Assembly (NCBI RefSeq): GCF_014655715.1
Contig: NZ_BNBM01000004.1
Location: 567,639-631,638, forward strand
Direction: 5' to 3'
DNA length: 64,000 nucleotides
DNA from: Streptomyces lanatus
GTDB lineage: Bacteria; Actinomycetota; Actinomycetes; Streptomycetales; Streptomycetaceae
The translations under genes and the position numbers were made by a program. The notes beneath the pieces are model-generated. The model was not told where the DNA came from and did not search any database. It worked only from the letters and a program-made list of their open reading frames with translations. Shown here in pieces: positions 32,268 to 41,285 of the stretch (positions within the stretch are counted from its first letter, which is position 1; each line of letters opens with the position of its first letter).

Positions 32268-34016
32268 TCAGCGGGATGGGGAGGCATACCGGAGCTCGTG
32301 GGCCTCGGCGAGGAGGAGGTAGCTGCTGGCCGTCCAGGTGTAGGCGCGGTCGCGCAGGCCCCGGCCCGTGAGGGCGTCGAAGTTCTCGGCGAAGCCGTGG
32401 TTCTCGCACAGGGCCCGGAAGCGTGCGCTGATCTCGTCGGCGAGCCGGTGGTGGCCGCTGCGGCGCAGGCCGTTCTCGATCAGGACCGTGGCAGGCGCCC
32501 AGATGGGGCCGCGCCAGTAGCCGTCGGGGCGATAGTGGGGGGATGTCGGCAGCTCGGTGGCCAGGCCGTACGGCGTCAGATGCGGCTCGATCCCGGCGGC
32601 CAGCGCCTTGGCGACGTCCTCGGGCAGGTGCTCCCCCAGGGCGATCGGCATCAGGTCGAGCAGGCTGGAGCTGCTCCGGACCTCGCCGCTGTCGACGCCC
32701 CGTGCGACGAACCGCTCCCCGGTCCAGAGCTCGTCGAGCATCGCCGCCTGTATGTCCTGCGCGTGCCGCGTCCACTCGTGCGCGGCGTCGGCGAGGCCGA
32801 GTTCGTCGGCCAGTGCCGCGAGTTCGCGCAGTTGCAGGGCGAGGAACGCGGCGAGGTCGGCGGTGACGACGACGCGTTCGGCGTCGAAGTCGGTGGCGTT
32901 GTCCCAGCCGCTGTCATTGCCGTGCTGATAGTGGGGCAGCGTGGCGTCCGGGGCCCGGCGCGCGGTGAGCCAGAAGTCCGTCCAGTCCCGCAACCGGTCG
33001 TAGATCTCGGTGAGTTCGGCACGGTCGAGGGGTTCGGGTAGGCGCCCGCGCAGTTGGCTCAGGGCCCAGCCGTGGATGGGCGGCTTGACGAAATTACGCA
33101 GGACCTCCGAGTGCGTCACCGAGTCGGGCAGGGCTCCGCTCTCGTCCTGGTGGTCGAAGGGCAGCGAGAACTGGTCCCGGGCCAGTGCGGGCGCACCGGG
33201 TGCCAGGGCGAGGGCGTTGAAGCAGTGGTCCCAGCTCCAGACCTTGTCCATCCAGTGCTTCGACATCAGCACCGCGGGCCGGGTGACGAATCCCGCCGGA
33301 TCGACGGTCGCCGACCACAGGACATACACGGCGAGTTCGGCCGCCGGGGTGCGCGAGGAGCGCCAAGGGGCCACCGAGTCGGCGAACGCCCCGAAGTCCC
33401 GCTCAGCCGCGGCCACCACCGCGCCGAAACCCGCCACGGCGGTATACGGGCCGCGCGCGCTGTCGATTTCCTCGATGGCGACCTCCCAGGTCCCGCCGCC
33501 CTCCACGCCGACCGTGAGACCGCGCTCGGCATCGCCCAGTGCCTGGCCCCCGTCGGTGTCGCGCACGACGCCCGACAGCACGGTGACGCGATAGCGGCGC
33601 CCGGTCTCGTACGAGGTGAACACATGGGCCCCGTCGACCGGATCCCGGAAGAAGTAGGTGCCCGTGAAGGGCGTCAGCCGCCGCGCCGCCGCCGCGATGC
33701 GCAGGTCGGCCCCGTCGCCGCGCAGACGCACGGTGTCCGGCGACTCGTAGGCGAGGCCGATCCGTCCGCCCTCGGGAGTGGTCCAGCTCAGGAGGCTCGG
33801 TGTCGCGGTGATGTGGGTGTCGGCCCGCTCGCCGGTCGTGGCGTCGAGGGGGACGAGGCTCAGCACGGCGTGCATGCCGTTCTGGTGGGAGACGAGGTGG
33901 AGGTCGTCGGCGTACGACTTCTCGGCCAGTACCGGGGAGATGCCGAACCAGGAGCCGCGGGTGCTGAACGGGATGTCGTGGACGGAGAAGGCCGGGCCGG
34001 ATCGGGCTGCGGTCAT
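32268..34016 (-). CDS. GH63-like (alpha/alpha)6 glycoside hydrolase
   Basis: 582-residue hydrolase of the MGH1/GH63 type (mannosylglycerate, glucosylglycerate or alpha-glucoside hydrolases). The N-terminal beta domain (to about residue 200) leads into an (alpha/alpha)6 barrel with WMDKVWSWDHCFNALAL, GNDSGWDNATDFD (general acid Asp expected here) and YWRGPIWAPATVLIENGL. It lacks a signal peptide, so it cleaves imported sugar. It is the last gene of an ABC operon (42 bp past the second permease), and such a last-gene hydrolase is usual for an importer of its substrate. Substrate is inferred as a short alpha-linked glucoside; the sequence does not decide. Confidence 0.83.
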   Translation of the reverse strand: MTAARSGPAFSVHDIPFSTRGSWFGISPVLAEKSYADDLHLVSHQNGMHAVLSLVPLDATTGERADTHITATPSLLSWTTPEGGRIGLAYESPDTVRLRGDGADLRIAAAARRLTPFTGTYFFRDPVDGAHVFTSYETGRRYRVTVLSGVVRDTDGGQALGDAERGLTVGVEGGGTWEVAIEEIDSARGPYTAVAGFGAVVAAAERDFGAFADSVAPWRSSRTPAAELAVYVLWSATVDPAGFVTRPAVLMSKHWMDKVWSWDHCFNALALAPGAPALARDQFSLPFDHQDESGALPDSVTHSEVLRNFVKPPIHGWALSQLRGRLPEPLDRAELTEIYDRLRDWTDFWLTARRAPDATLPHYQHGNDSGWDNATDFDAERVVVTADLAAFLALQLRELAALADELGLADAAHEWTRHAQDIQAAMLDELWTGERFVARGVDSGEVRSSSSLLDLMPIALGEHLPEDVAKALAAGIEPHLTPYGLATELPTSPHYRPDGYWRGPIWAPATVLIENGLRRSGHHRLADEISARFRALCENHGFAENFDALTGRGLRDRAYTWTASSYLLLAEAHELRYASPSR

Positions 34017-34058
34017 GCAGGATTACTCGATTCTTCAGCTGGGGTCGCCCGTGGGGGC

Positions 34059-34895
34059 TCAGTCCTTGACGGCTCCGGCGCTGACGCCGGCGGCGACATA
34101 GCGCTGGGCGAGGACGAGGATCACGGCCGCGGGGAGTGAGGCCACGACGGCGGTGGCCATGATGGCGTTCCACTCCTGGTTGTTGTTGCCGATGTAGTGG
34201 TAGATCCCGAGGGTGATCGGCTCGTGGGGGCCGCCGTTGACGAGGGTGCCGGCGAACACGAAGTCGGACCAGGACCACAGGAACGCGAACAGCGACACCG
34301 TGACGACGGCATTGCGGCTCATCGGCAGCACGATCGACCAGAAGGTGCGTACGAGCCCGGCTCCGTCGGTCCTCGCGGCCTGGAGGAGTTCCTCCGGGAT
34401 GCCGGACATGAACGCGGTGAAGATCAGCACCGCGAACGGGACGGCCAGGGTGGAGTCGGCGACGATCAGGCCGGGGACGGACTGGAGCAGGCCGAGTTGG
34501 AGGTAGATGGCGTAGAAGCCCATCGCCATGATGATGCCGGGGATCATCTGGGCGACCAGGAAGAGGAAGCCGAGCACGCCGCCGCCCCGTGGGCGCAGTT
34601 TGGCGAGTGCGTAGCCGGCCGGGGCGGCCAGGGCCACGGTCAGGGCGACCGTGCCCAGGCCGATGAGGAGGCTGGTGGCGAGGTAGGGCAACTGCTCGTC
34701 CAGGACGGCCCGGTAGCCCTCGAAGGTGGGGTGTGCGGGGAACAGTTCCGGCGGGCTCGCACGCATGTCCTGTTCGCGGGTGAGGGAGACGTTGAGCATC
34801 CAGTAGACCGGGAAGAGCATGATCCCGGTGAGGAGGAGGCCGGCGGCCGTCTTCCACCACGTACGGCGGGGGCGGTTCAGGGCGATGATGGTCAC
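34059..34895 (-). CDS. Sugar ABC transporter permease (MalG type)
   Basis: Inner-membrane subunit of a carbohydrate importer, 278 residues and six hydrophobic helices. The coupling EAA loop is EELLQAARTDGAGLVRTFWSIVLP, and the N-terminus has the usual short cytoplasmic lead then TM1 and a long TM1-TM2 loop. The GTG start at 34895 overlaps the stop of the partner permease (GTGA). The longer upstream reading is not supported by similarity. No ATPase gene lies in the operon, so a shared MsiK-type ATPase encoded elsewhere is likely, as usual in Streptomyces. Confidence 0.9.
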   Translation of the reverse strand: MTIIALNRPRRTWWKTAAGLLLTGIMLFPVYWMLNVSLTREQDMRASPPELFPAHPTFEGYRAVLDEQLPYLATSLLIGLGTVALTVALAAPAGYALAKLRPRGGGVLGFLFLVAQMIPGIIMAMGFYAIYLQLGLLQSVPGLIVADSTLAVPFAVLIFTAFMSGIPEELLQAARTDGAGLVRTFWSIVLPMSRNAVVTVSLFAFLWSWSDFVFAGTLVNGGPHEPITLGIYHYIGNNNQEWNAIMATAVVASLPAAVILVLAQRYVAAGVSAGAVKD

Positions 34896-35866
34896 GTCCG
34901 TGCCTGCTTTCGCTGGACCCGCAGATACACCAGACCGAAGACGACAGCGGCGGCGACGAGCAGGTTCCCTACGGCCGCACCCGGGCCGAATGCGGGCACC
35001 AGGTTGCCGAAGCCGAGTTGATAGGACCAGGTGGCGAAGGTGGTGGACGAGTCGGCGGGCCCGCCCTTGGTCATGATCCAGATGACGTCGAAGACCTTGA
35101 GCGTGTAGACGAGGCCCAGCAGGAGAGTGACCGCGGACACCGGGCGCAGCAGGGGGAAGGTGATGCGCCAGAAGCGCTGCCAGGCGTTCGCCCCGTCGAG
35201 AGCCGCCGCCTCGTACAGGCTCGCCGGGATGGACTGCAGTCCGCTGTGGAGGACGACCAGGTTGAACGGTACGCCGATCCAGATGTTCGCGATGATCACC
35301 GAGGTCAGCGACCAGGACGGCGAGGTCAGCCAGTTCACGGGGTCGATGCCGACGGCGCCGAGCACGGCGTTGACGAGCCCGGAGTCGCTGTTGAGCAGCC
35401 AGGACCAGGTGGACGCGGACACGATCAGCGGCAGCAGCCACGGCACCAGGAACAGGGCGCGCAGGGTCGCGGAGAGCCGGAAGTTCTGGTGGAAGAAGAC
35501 CGCGAGTGCCAGACCGATGGCGTACTGGAGGGCCAGGCAGACGGCGGTGAAGACCACGGTGTGGGTGAGTGCCGGGCCGAAGGTCGGGTCGTCGAGGACG
35601 GTGGCGTAGTTCGCGAGGCCGGTGAAGGGCGCGTCGCCCTGGACGAAGGAGCGGACGGTGTAGTCACGCAGGCTCAGGTCGAGGTTGCGGTAGAGCGGAT
35701 AGGCGTAGAAGAGGACGAGGTAGAGGGTGACCGGGGTGAGGAACGCCCAGGCGGCCCACTGCTGGGAGGTGCGGCGGCGCGGGGGCGGGGCGACGGTGGC
35801 CATCGTGCTCTCGTCGAGCGTGGGCCGGCGGTCCGGTGGGTGTGTCGACTGTTTCGTCGGACTCAT
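34892..35866 (-). CDS. Sugar ABC transporter permease (MalF type)
   Basis: Partner permease, 324 residues, with the EAA loop ASLYEAAALDGANAWQRFWRITFP and six membrane helices after a 30-residue cytoplasmic lead. ATG at 35866 lies one base past the stop of the binding-protein gene (TGACATG), so the two are coupled. A second start at 35804 (MATVAPPPRRR) is possible and would drop the lead. It is the second structural gene of the operon. Confidence 0.9.
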   Translation of the reverse strand: MSPTKQSTHPPDRRPTLDESTMATVAPPPRRRTSQQWAAWAFLTPVTLYLVLFYAYPLYRNLDLSLRDYTVRSFVQGDAPFTGLANYATVLDDPTFGPALTHTVVFTAVCLALQYAIGLALAVFFHQNFRLSATLRALFLVPWLLPLIVSASTWSWLLNSDSGLVNAVLGAVGIDPVNWLTSPSWSLTSVIIANIWIGVPFNLVVLHSGLQSIPASLYEAAALDGANAWQRFWRITFPLLRPVSAVTLLLGLVYTLKVFDVIWIMTKGGPADSSTTFATWSYQLGFGNLVPAFGPGAAVGNLLVAAAVVFGLVYLRVQRKQART

Positions 35867-35867
35867 G

Positions 35868-37109
35868 TCACCGAACCGCGTCCTGCGCCGAACTGAGGGC
35901 GTCCTTCGGGGACTTGGACCCGCTGAGGGCGGTTTGGACCGCCTTCCACAGCTGCTCGGAGATCTTGGGGTACTTGGTGCCGAGGTCGTCACTGGTGCGC
36001 CCCTTGGCGGCCTTGACCGCGTCGACCCATGGCTTGAGCTCGGCGTTCGCGGCGACCTGCTTGTCCTGGACCTCGCCGGTGGGGGCCACGTAGGACAGGG
36101 TGGTGTCGGTGTCGTACAGGTTCTGGGTGCTGGTCAGGCAGGAGACCAGCCGCTGTGCGGTGGTGTAGCGGCCGGTGTCGCCCTGGACCGGGACGGTGAC
36201 GAACTCGCCGCCGGTCGGGGCGGCGGCTGTGCCGCCCTCGGCGCCGGGTATGGGCAGGACGCCGTAGTCGAAGCCGGCCTTCTGGGCGTTCGCCAGCTGC
36301 CAGGTGCCGTTCTCGGCGAACGCGTAGTCACCGCTGGCGAACTCCTGCCAGCTGGTGGTCTGGGTGTTGTTCAGCACCGAGTTCGGGGCGTAGCCCTTCT
36401 CCGTCCAGTCGGACCACAGGGACAGTGCCGATACGCCCTGCGCGGAGTCGAGTTCGGTGAGCTTCGCTCCGGAACCCCAGAACCAGGGCAGGAACTGGAA
36501 GCTGCCCTCCTCCGTCCCGATCGCGGAGAAGGTGATGCCCTTCTTGCCGGCCTTCTTCACCTTCTCCAGGGCCGCGGTCAGCGACGGCCAGTCCTTGACC
36601 GAGGCCACGTCGACCCCGGCCTCCTTCAGGACCTCCTTGTTGTAGTAGAGGGCGAGGGTGTTCGCGCCGATCGGGGTGCCGTACGTCTTCCCTCCCACCT
36701 GGCCGGCCGCGAGCAGGTTGGGGTCGACCTTCGAGGTGTCCAGTTTGTTGTCGTCGGTGGTGGTGAGCACTCCGGCCTCGGCCAGGGTGGAGACCACGGG
36801 GTTGTCGACGACGAGTACGTCCGGGGAGTTGTCCTGCTGGGCCGCGAGGAGCGCCTTGTTCGTCAGGTCGCTGGTGTCGAACGCCGTCCGCTTGATCTTC
36901 ACGCCGGCCTTGGTGCCGCAGCCGTCGAGCAGCTTCGCCCACGCCGATGTCCTGTCGAACTGCGGATAGGGGTCCCAGACGGTGTAGGTGCCGCTGTCGT
37001 CCCCCTTCGCGGACGAACTGCCGCCGGAGGAGCAGGCGGTGGCTGCGGTGGCGAGGGCGGCGACGGTCAGGGCCGCGGCGGTGAGCCGCCGTCCGGTGGG
37101 TCGGTTCAT
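35868..37109 (-). CDS. Extracellular sugar-binding lipoprotein
   Basis: Family-1 solute-binding protein of 413 residues for the ABC importer. The signal ends AATAC with the lipid-bearing Cys at about residue 26, followed by a Ser/Gly-rich linker. Two Rossmann-like lobes follow (TYTVWDPYPQFD..., then LALYYNKEVLKEAGVD and AFAENGTWQLANAQ). Aromatic residues in the cleft (WFWGSG, LYYN) are normal sugar stackers. ATG at 37109 is chosen because it begins the signal peptide; the longer upstream reading is not plausible. Preceded by a hairpin-like repeat (37149-37171) that separates it from the upstream LacI gene. Confidence 0.92.
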   Translation of the reverse strand: MNRPTGRRLTAAALTVAALATAATACSSGGSSSAKGDDSGTYTVWDPYPQFDRTSAWAKLLDGCGTKAGVKIKRTAFDTSDLTNKALLAAQQDNSPDVLVVDNPVVSTLAEAGVLTTTDDNKLDTSKVDPNLLAAGQVGGKTYGTPIGANTLALYYNKEVLKEAGVDVASVKDWPSLTAALEKVKKAGKKGITFSAIGTEEGSFQFLPWFWGSGAKLTELDSAQGVSALSLWSDWTEKGYAPNSVLNNTQTTSWQEFASGDYAFAENGTWQLANAQKAGFDYGVLPIPGAEGGTAAAPTGGEFVTVPVQGDTGRYTTAQRLVSCLTSTQNLYDTDTTLSYVAPTGEVQDKQVAANAELKPWVDAVKAAKGRTSDDLGTKYPKISEQLWKAVQTALSGSKSPKDALSSAQDAVR

Positions 37110-37148
37110 GGCACGTTCCTTTGTGGTCACGGCATGTACTTCGGCCGG

Positions 37149-37171
37149 GGCATGCCGAAGGAGGGCATGCC
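37149..37171. repeat. Pair of GGCATGCC palindromes forming a hairpin
   Basis: Two copies of the self-complementary GGCATGCC, 7 bp apart, between the LacI gene and the binding-protein gene. On RNA the copies would pair as an 8-bp stem with a 7-nt loop. It may be a partial terminator that lowers or gates read-through, or a repressor site. Confidence 0.55.
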
Positions 37172-37213
37172 GATGAAGTGGGTGGTGGGCGGCAGGCCGG
37201 CGTGGGGGCTGGT

Positions 37214-38236
37214 TCAGGCGGCGGTGCCGGGGTGCGCGGGCCCGGTGCTGGCGCGCAGTGAGATCGGCGGTGCGAGCAGGTGATGGCGTGGTGCCGCGTC
37301 GGGGTGGTCGAGGCGCTCGACGAGGAGTTCCACGGCGAGCCGTCCCATCTGTTCCGCCGGTACGTCCGCCGCGGTGAGCTGCGGGGTCACCGTCTCCGCC
37401 CACCGGGCCGCCACGACTCCGGTGACGGAGAAGTCGCGCGGCACATGACGGCCGGCTGCGGCCAGACCCCGGTAAATGCCGCCCAGGGCGGCCTCGTTGA
37501 GGGTGACCAGCGCCGTGGTGGCCGGGTCGTCGTGCAGGATCCGCTCCATGCAGGCCTGGCCCGAGGGGGCGTCGTCGCCGCAGCAGTAGGTCCGCACGGT
37601 GAGCCCGCGCTCGGCCGCGGCCTTGGTGAAGCCGTCGAGGCCGCGGTGGGCGGATTCGTATCCGGCGCGCAGCAGGTGCTCGGGCCGGTTCACGAAGGCG
37701 ATCCTGCGGTGGCCCAGGTCGGCGAGGTGGTGCACACAGGCCGCGGCCAGCGCGGTGTGGTCCAGGCCGACCCACCAGTCGTCGTCCGACCGTGCGGTAC
37801 GGCCGATGCAGACGGCGGGGAAGTTCTCGGCGACGAGATGGTCGACGCGGTCGTCCTGGAGCCTGATCTCCATGAGGATCGCGCCGTCGACGCGCCGCTC
37901 GGCCAGCAGCCGCTGGAAGGAGCGGTCGCTGTCCATGCCGCTCGGGGAGAGCAGCACGTCGTAGTCGTAGGCCGCCGCGGCCTCCACCACGCTGCCGATG
38001 AAGTCCAGTTGCATGCCGGTGTAGTGGTTGCCGGCGGGCGGGAAGACCAGACCGAGGGTGCTGGTCCGGCCGTTGGCCAGGGCCCGCGCGCTCGCATTGG
38101 GCCGGTAGCCGAGTTCGTCGATGACCCGCTGGATCTTGCGGCGGGTCTCCTCGGACACCGAGCGTTTGCCGCTCAGCGCGTAGGACACCGTGCTCCGCGA
38201 GACACCGGCCCGCTTGGCGATCTCCCCGATGTTCAC
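37214..38236 (-). CDS. LacI-family repressor of the ABC/glycan locus
   Basis: 340-residue regulator. Helix-turn-helix at residues 1-25 (MNIGEIAKRAGVSRSTVSYAL), hinge RPNASARALANGRTS, then the effector-binding domain. Start ATG at 38236 has a poor ribosome-binding site but is exactly the family start. Two copies of the palindrome TCGAACCGGTTCGA lie immediately upstream and two more lie before the divergent secreted hydrolase, so the protein very probably binds all four and represses its own operon and the hydrolase. It is codirectional with, and upstream of, the binding-protein gene. Confidence 0.92.
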   Translation of the reverse strand: MNIGEIAKRAGVSRSTVSYALSGKRSVSEETRRKIQRVIDELGYRPNASARALANGRTSTLGLVFPPAGNHYTGMQLDFIGSVVEAAAAYDYDVLLSPSGMDSDRSFQRLLAERRVDGAILMEIRLQDDRVDHLVAENFPAVCIGRTARSDDDWWVGLDHTALAAACVHHLADLGHRRIAFVNRPEHLLRAGYESAHRGLDGFTKAAAERGLTVRTYCCGDDAPSGQACMERILHDDPATTALVTLNEAALGGIYRGLAAAGRHVPRDFSVTGVVAARWAETVTPQLTAADVPAEQMGRLAVELLVERLDHPDAAPRHHLLAPPISLRASTGPAHPGTAA

Positions 38237-38248
38237 GGCACTCCTTCG

Positions 38249-38290
38249 TCGAACCGGTTCGAGGGCGAGCCGACTGTCGAACCGGTTCGC
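38249..38290. promoter_or_regulatory. Two LacI operators (TCGAACCGGTTCGA) before lacI
   Basis: 38249-38262 is a perfect 14-bp palindrome with central CG; 38277-38290 is the same with one terminal mismatch. They are 28 bp apart, just upstream of the leftward regulator start. Confidence 0.88.
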
Positions 38291-38411
38291 CTGGAGGGAA
38301 GTTAGGAGCGCCCGGAAGCGGCTGTCAACACCTTGCGCACAACTCCAGGTTACGGCCGTCCAATCCGTGTCGGAGGTATTGCTGGTCCATTTCCGGCGGT
38401 GCTAGCTTCCG

Positions 38412-38513
38412 GCGAACCGGTTCGATGACCCCTCGCAGGTACTTCGGACACCCCCAGGATCGGCCCGCGAGATTCAGGCCCTGTCCAGCTTGACATTTGT
38501 CGAACCGGTTCGA
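38412..38513. promoter_or_regulatory. Two LacI operators before the secreted hydrolase
   Basis: CGAACCGGTTCG at 38413-38424 and the perfect 14-mer TCGAACCGGTTCGA at 38500-38513. The second overlaps the region just after a TTGACA hexamer (38490-38495) and lies 34 bp before the start codon, where bound repressor would block transcription. Confidence 0.88.
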
Positions 38514-38546
38514 CCTCCCGAGACGGATGACCTCACGGAGACCTCA

Positions 38547-41237
38547 GTGCGACGCAAACCCAGCAGAACGAAAGCCGGCGCCGGTGCCACCGCCGTCACA
38601 GCCCTCGCCGCCCTGCTAGCCGTACCCGCGGCCGGCACGGCCGGCGCGGCGGAACCGGAGCAACTCACCGTCGACCTGGCCAGCGACACCGGCGCCTTCC
38701 ACGGCGGCGCGTCCGGCTCCCTGTACGGCGTCTACGGCGACGGCGTGCCGAGCCGCAACATCCTCGAAGGCATGCATGTCCGCACGGTGTCGACGAAGGC
38801 ACAGGACGGTCCGCAGCACCCGGGCGCGGACGCGCTGGAGATGCTGCCGCCGTTCGTGGACTCGGGCGGCAAGGACGTCTACATCTACATGACCGACATC
38901 TACCGCGGCTTCCCCTACCAGTGGCCGGGCGCCGACGGCCCGGCGCGGCTCGCGGACTTCAAGGAGAAGATCAAGAAGCAGGTCCAGCAGGTCCTGACCA
39001 TGCCGGACTACAAGGACCATGTCGTCTACGTCCCCTTCAACGAACCCGAGGGGAACATGTTCGGCACAGGAGAGTGGAGCTACGACAAGGTCTCCTGGCT
39101 GAACGACCCGCAGCACTACTTCGCGGCCTGGAAGGAGGTCTACCACCTCATCAAGGGCCTCGACCCGGACGCCCGCATCGCCGGCCCCAACACCAGCGTC
39201 CTCTACGACCAGGTGAAGGGATTCCTGCAGTACGCCAAGGCCAATGACGTCGTCCCGGACGTGATGACCTGGCACGAGCTGTCCAGCCCCGCCGCGGTCC
39301 GCACGAACGTGGCGAAGTACCGCCAGATGGAGAAGGACGTCGGAGTCGGCCCGCTGCCGGTCAACGTCAACGAGTACGGCCACAACTACCACCTCTCGGT
39401 GCCCGGTCAGGTCGTCCAGTGGGTCTCCGCCATCGAGGAGTCCAAGATCGACGCCGATCTGGCGTACTGGAACATCGACGGCAACCTCAACGACTCGGCC
39501 GTGGAGGCCAACAAGGGCAACGGCCAGTGGTGGCTGTTCAACGCCTACGGCCAGATGTCGGGGCACACCGTGCGGGTGACCGCGCCGCATCCGAACCAGC
39601 AGTACACCCTCCAGGGTGTGGCGACCCTGGACGAGGCCAAGAAGCAGTCCCGGGCCATCTTCGGCGGCAAGGCCGGTGACGCGAACGTCGTCTTCGAGAA
39701 CGTCGACCCCGAGCTGTTCGGCACGACCGTGCACGCCACCGTGCAGGAGATCCCCTGGTCCGGGCAGGTCGGCGACTCGGCCCAGCCGCTGCGGCTGGCC
39801 GACCGGGAGCTCGCGGTCGGCGCGGACGGCACCGTGCGGCTGCCGATGACCGGGATGAACGAGATGTCGGCCTACCAGGTCATCCTCTCGCCCGGCGGCC
39901 AGGGCACGGTGCCCGCCGAGCCGTCCGTGAGCTGGCGCGGGACGTACGAGGCGGAGAACGCCGCCTACACCGGCAGCGGCTATTCCAGGAACGGCCCGGA
40001 GGGCTCTCCCTCCCAGGTCGGGAAGTTCGCGACGTCCGGCGCCTACAACGTGGGCGGCCTGCGCACCGGCTCCGACGGCGTCCTCTCCTTCGATGTCGAG
40101 GTCCCGCAGGACGGCACGTACGACCTGAGTGTCTTCGCCAACTCCTACAACCTGTACGACCTGGTGAAGGAACAGGGCCCCACCAATGTCTTCCTGCGCG
40201 TCGACGGCAAGGACCCGCAGGAGCTGCGGCTGCCGCTCGGCTACAAGTGGGTGGTCTGGGGACACACGGACACCACGGTGAAGCTGACCGCCGGCAAGCA
40301 CCGGATCACGCTCGCCGCGAAGGACCCCGACCTGGGCGTCACCAAGGGCGACGCCATCATCGACAAGATCGACCTGTCCCTCCGCGACGAGCGCGCGACC
40401 GCGCCGGCGATCTACGAGGCCGAGTACGCCACCCTCTCCGGAACCCGGCCCGGCTACACCTACGCGGGTGCGTCTGGTCCGGGAGCGGTCCCGCTGGCCA
40501 AGGGCGACTCCGCGACCTTCTGGGTCCACTCCCGCACCGACGGTGAATCGACCGTGTCCGTCGACCACTTGGGCGGTGGGCAGGCCACCGTTTCGCTCAA
40601 CGGCGAGAAACTCGACGTGCCCAAGGCCGGCGGCGGCAAGAAGGGTACGGATCAGGTCCGGGTCTTCCTCTCGGGCGGCATCAACAAGATCACCGTGACC
40701 GGCACTTCGGGTGAGCTCGTACTGGACCGGCTCCGGGTCGCGCCGTCGAGCGGCACCCTGACGACCAAGGTGTACCAGGCGGAGGCCGGGGTACTGACGG
40801 GGGCCGCCAAGGTGACCGACGGCTACCCCTCCGCGTCCGGCGGCAAGGCGGTCACGGCGATCGGCGACGGCAAGGCCAACGCGCTCACCGTCGATGTCGT
40901 CGCCGCGCGTTCGGGGCGGCACGCGGTCACCATCCGGTACTCGAACGCCGAGCAGGCCCCGGCCACGCACTACAACCCGGACCCGATCGCCCGCCACGCC
41001 GACCTCTCGGTCAACGGCGGACCGGCCCGGCGGGTGCTCTTCCCGACCACCTTCCACTTCAACAACTTCTGGGAACTGACCGTGCCCGTCACCCTCAAGA
41101 AGGGCACGAACCGGCTCACCTTCACCGCCGAGGAACTGCCCGACTTCAACGGCGACACCTACAACCAGTACGACCAGCGCTCGCCCTACGCACCGGTCAT
41201 CGACCGCATCGCGGTCACTCCGCTCGCGCAGCGGTAG
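38547..41237 (+). CDS. Secreted clan GH-A hydrolase with carbohydrate-binding modules
   Basis: Extracellular enzyme of 896 residues. GTG at 38547 follows ACGGAG. A Sec signal peptide (AVTALAALLAVPAAGTAGAA) is cleaved near residue 35. The catalytic TIM barrel (about 40-420) has the clan GH-A acid/base motif NEP (PFNEPEGNMFG) and a likely nucleophile in NVNEYGHNY, as in GH39-type and related families. From about residue 465 come three CBM6/CBM35-like beta-sandwich modules, beginning YEAENAAYTGS, YEAEYATLSGT and YQAEAGVLTGA. The layout suggests an enzyme that binds and trims an insoluble plant polysaccharide; products would feed the adjoining ABC importer. Family within the clan is not certain. 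Confidence 0.8.
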   Translation: MRRKPSRTKAGAGATAVTALAALLAVPAAGTAGAAEPEQLTVDLASDTGAFHGGASGSLYGVYGDGVPSRNILEGMHVRTVSTKAQDGPQHPGADALEMLPPFVDSGGKDVYIYMTDIYRGFPYQWPGADGPARLADFKEKIKKQVQQVLTMPDYKDHVVYVPFNEPEGNMFGTGEWSYDKVSWLNDPQHYFAAWKEVYHLIKGLDPDARIAGPNTSVLYDQVKGFLQYAKANDVVPDVMTWHELSSPAAVRTNVAKYRQMEKDVGVGPLPVNVNEYGHNYHLSVPGQVVQWVSAIEESKIDADLAYWNIDGNLNDSAVEANKGNGQWWLFNAYGQMSGHTVRVTAPHPNQQYTLQGVATLDEAKKQSRAIFGGKAGDANVVFENVDPELFGTTVHATVQEIPWSGQVGDSAQPLRLADRELAVGADGTVRLPMTGMNEMSAYQVILSPGGQGTVPAEPSVSWRGTYEAENAAYTGSGYSRNGPEGSPSQVGKFATSGAYNVGGLRTGSDGVLSFDVEVPQDGTYDLSVFANSYNLYDLVKEQGPTNVFLRVDGKDPQELRLPLGYKWVVWGHTDTTVKLTAGKHRITLAAKDPDLGVTKGDAIIDKIDLSLRDERATAPAIYEAEYATLSGTRPGYTYAGASGPGAVPLAKGDSATFWVHSRTDGESTVSVDHLGGGQATVSLNGEKLDVPKAGGGKKGTDQVRVFLSGGINKITVTGTSGELVLDRLRVAPSSGTLTTKVYQAEAGVLTGAAKVTDGYPSASGGKAVTAIGDGKANALTVDVVAARSGRHAVTIRYSNAEQAPATHYNPDPIARHADLSVNGGPARRVLFPTTFHFNNFWELTVPVTLKKGTNRLTFTAEELPDFNGDTYNQYDQRSPYAPVIDRIAVTPLAQR

Positions 41238-41246
41238 CCCACCGGC

Positions 41247-41285
41247 GTCCGTGATGCGCCGGCCCTTAACCGGCGCATCACGGAC
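41247..41285. terminator. 16-bp-stem bidirectional terminator
   Basis: Perfect inverted repeat: 16-bp arms (41247-41262 and 41270-41285) around the 7-nt loop CCCTTAA. It lies 10 bp past the secreted hydrolase stop and includes the stop codon of the convergent aldolase gene. Confidence 0.88.

Noticed and set aside
38616..41057. 813-codon minus-strand open frame
   Set aside because: Shadow of the secreted hydrolase; Val/Gly/Arg-rich with no recognisable domain or start signal.
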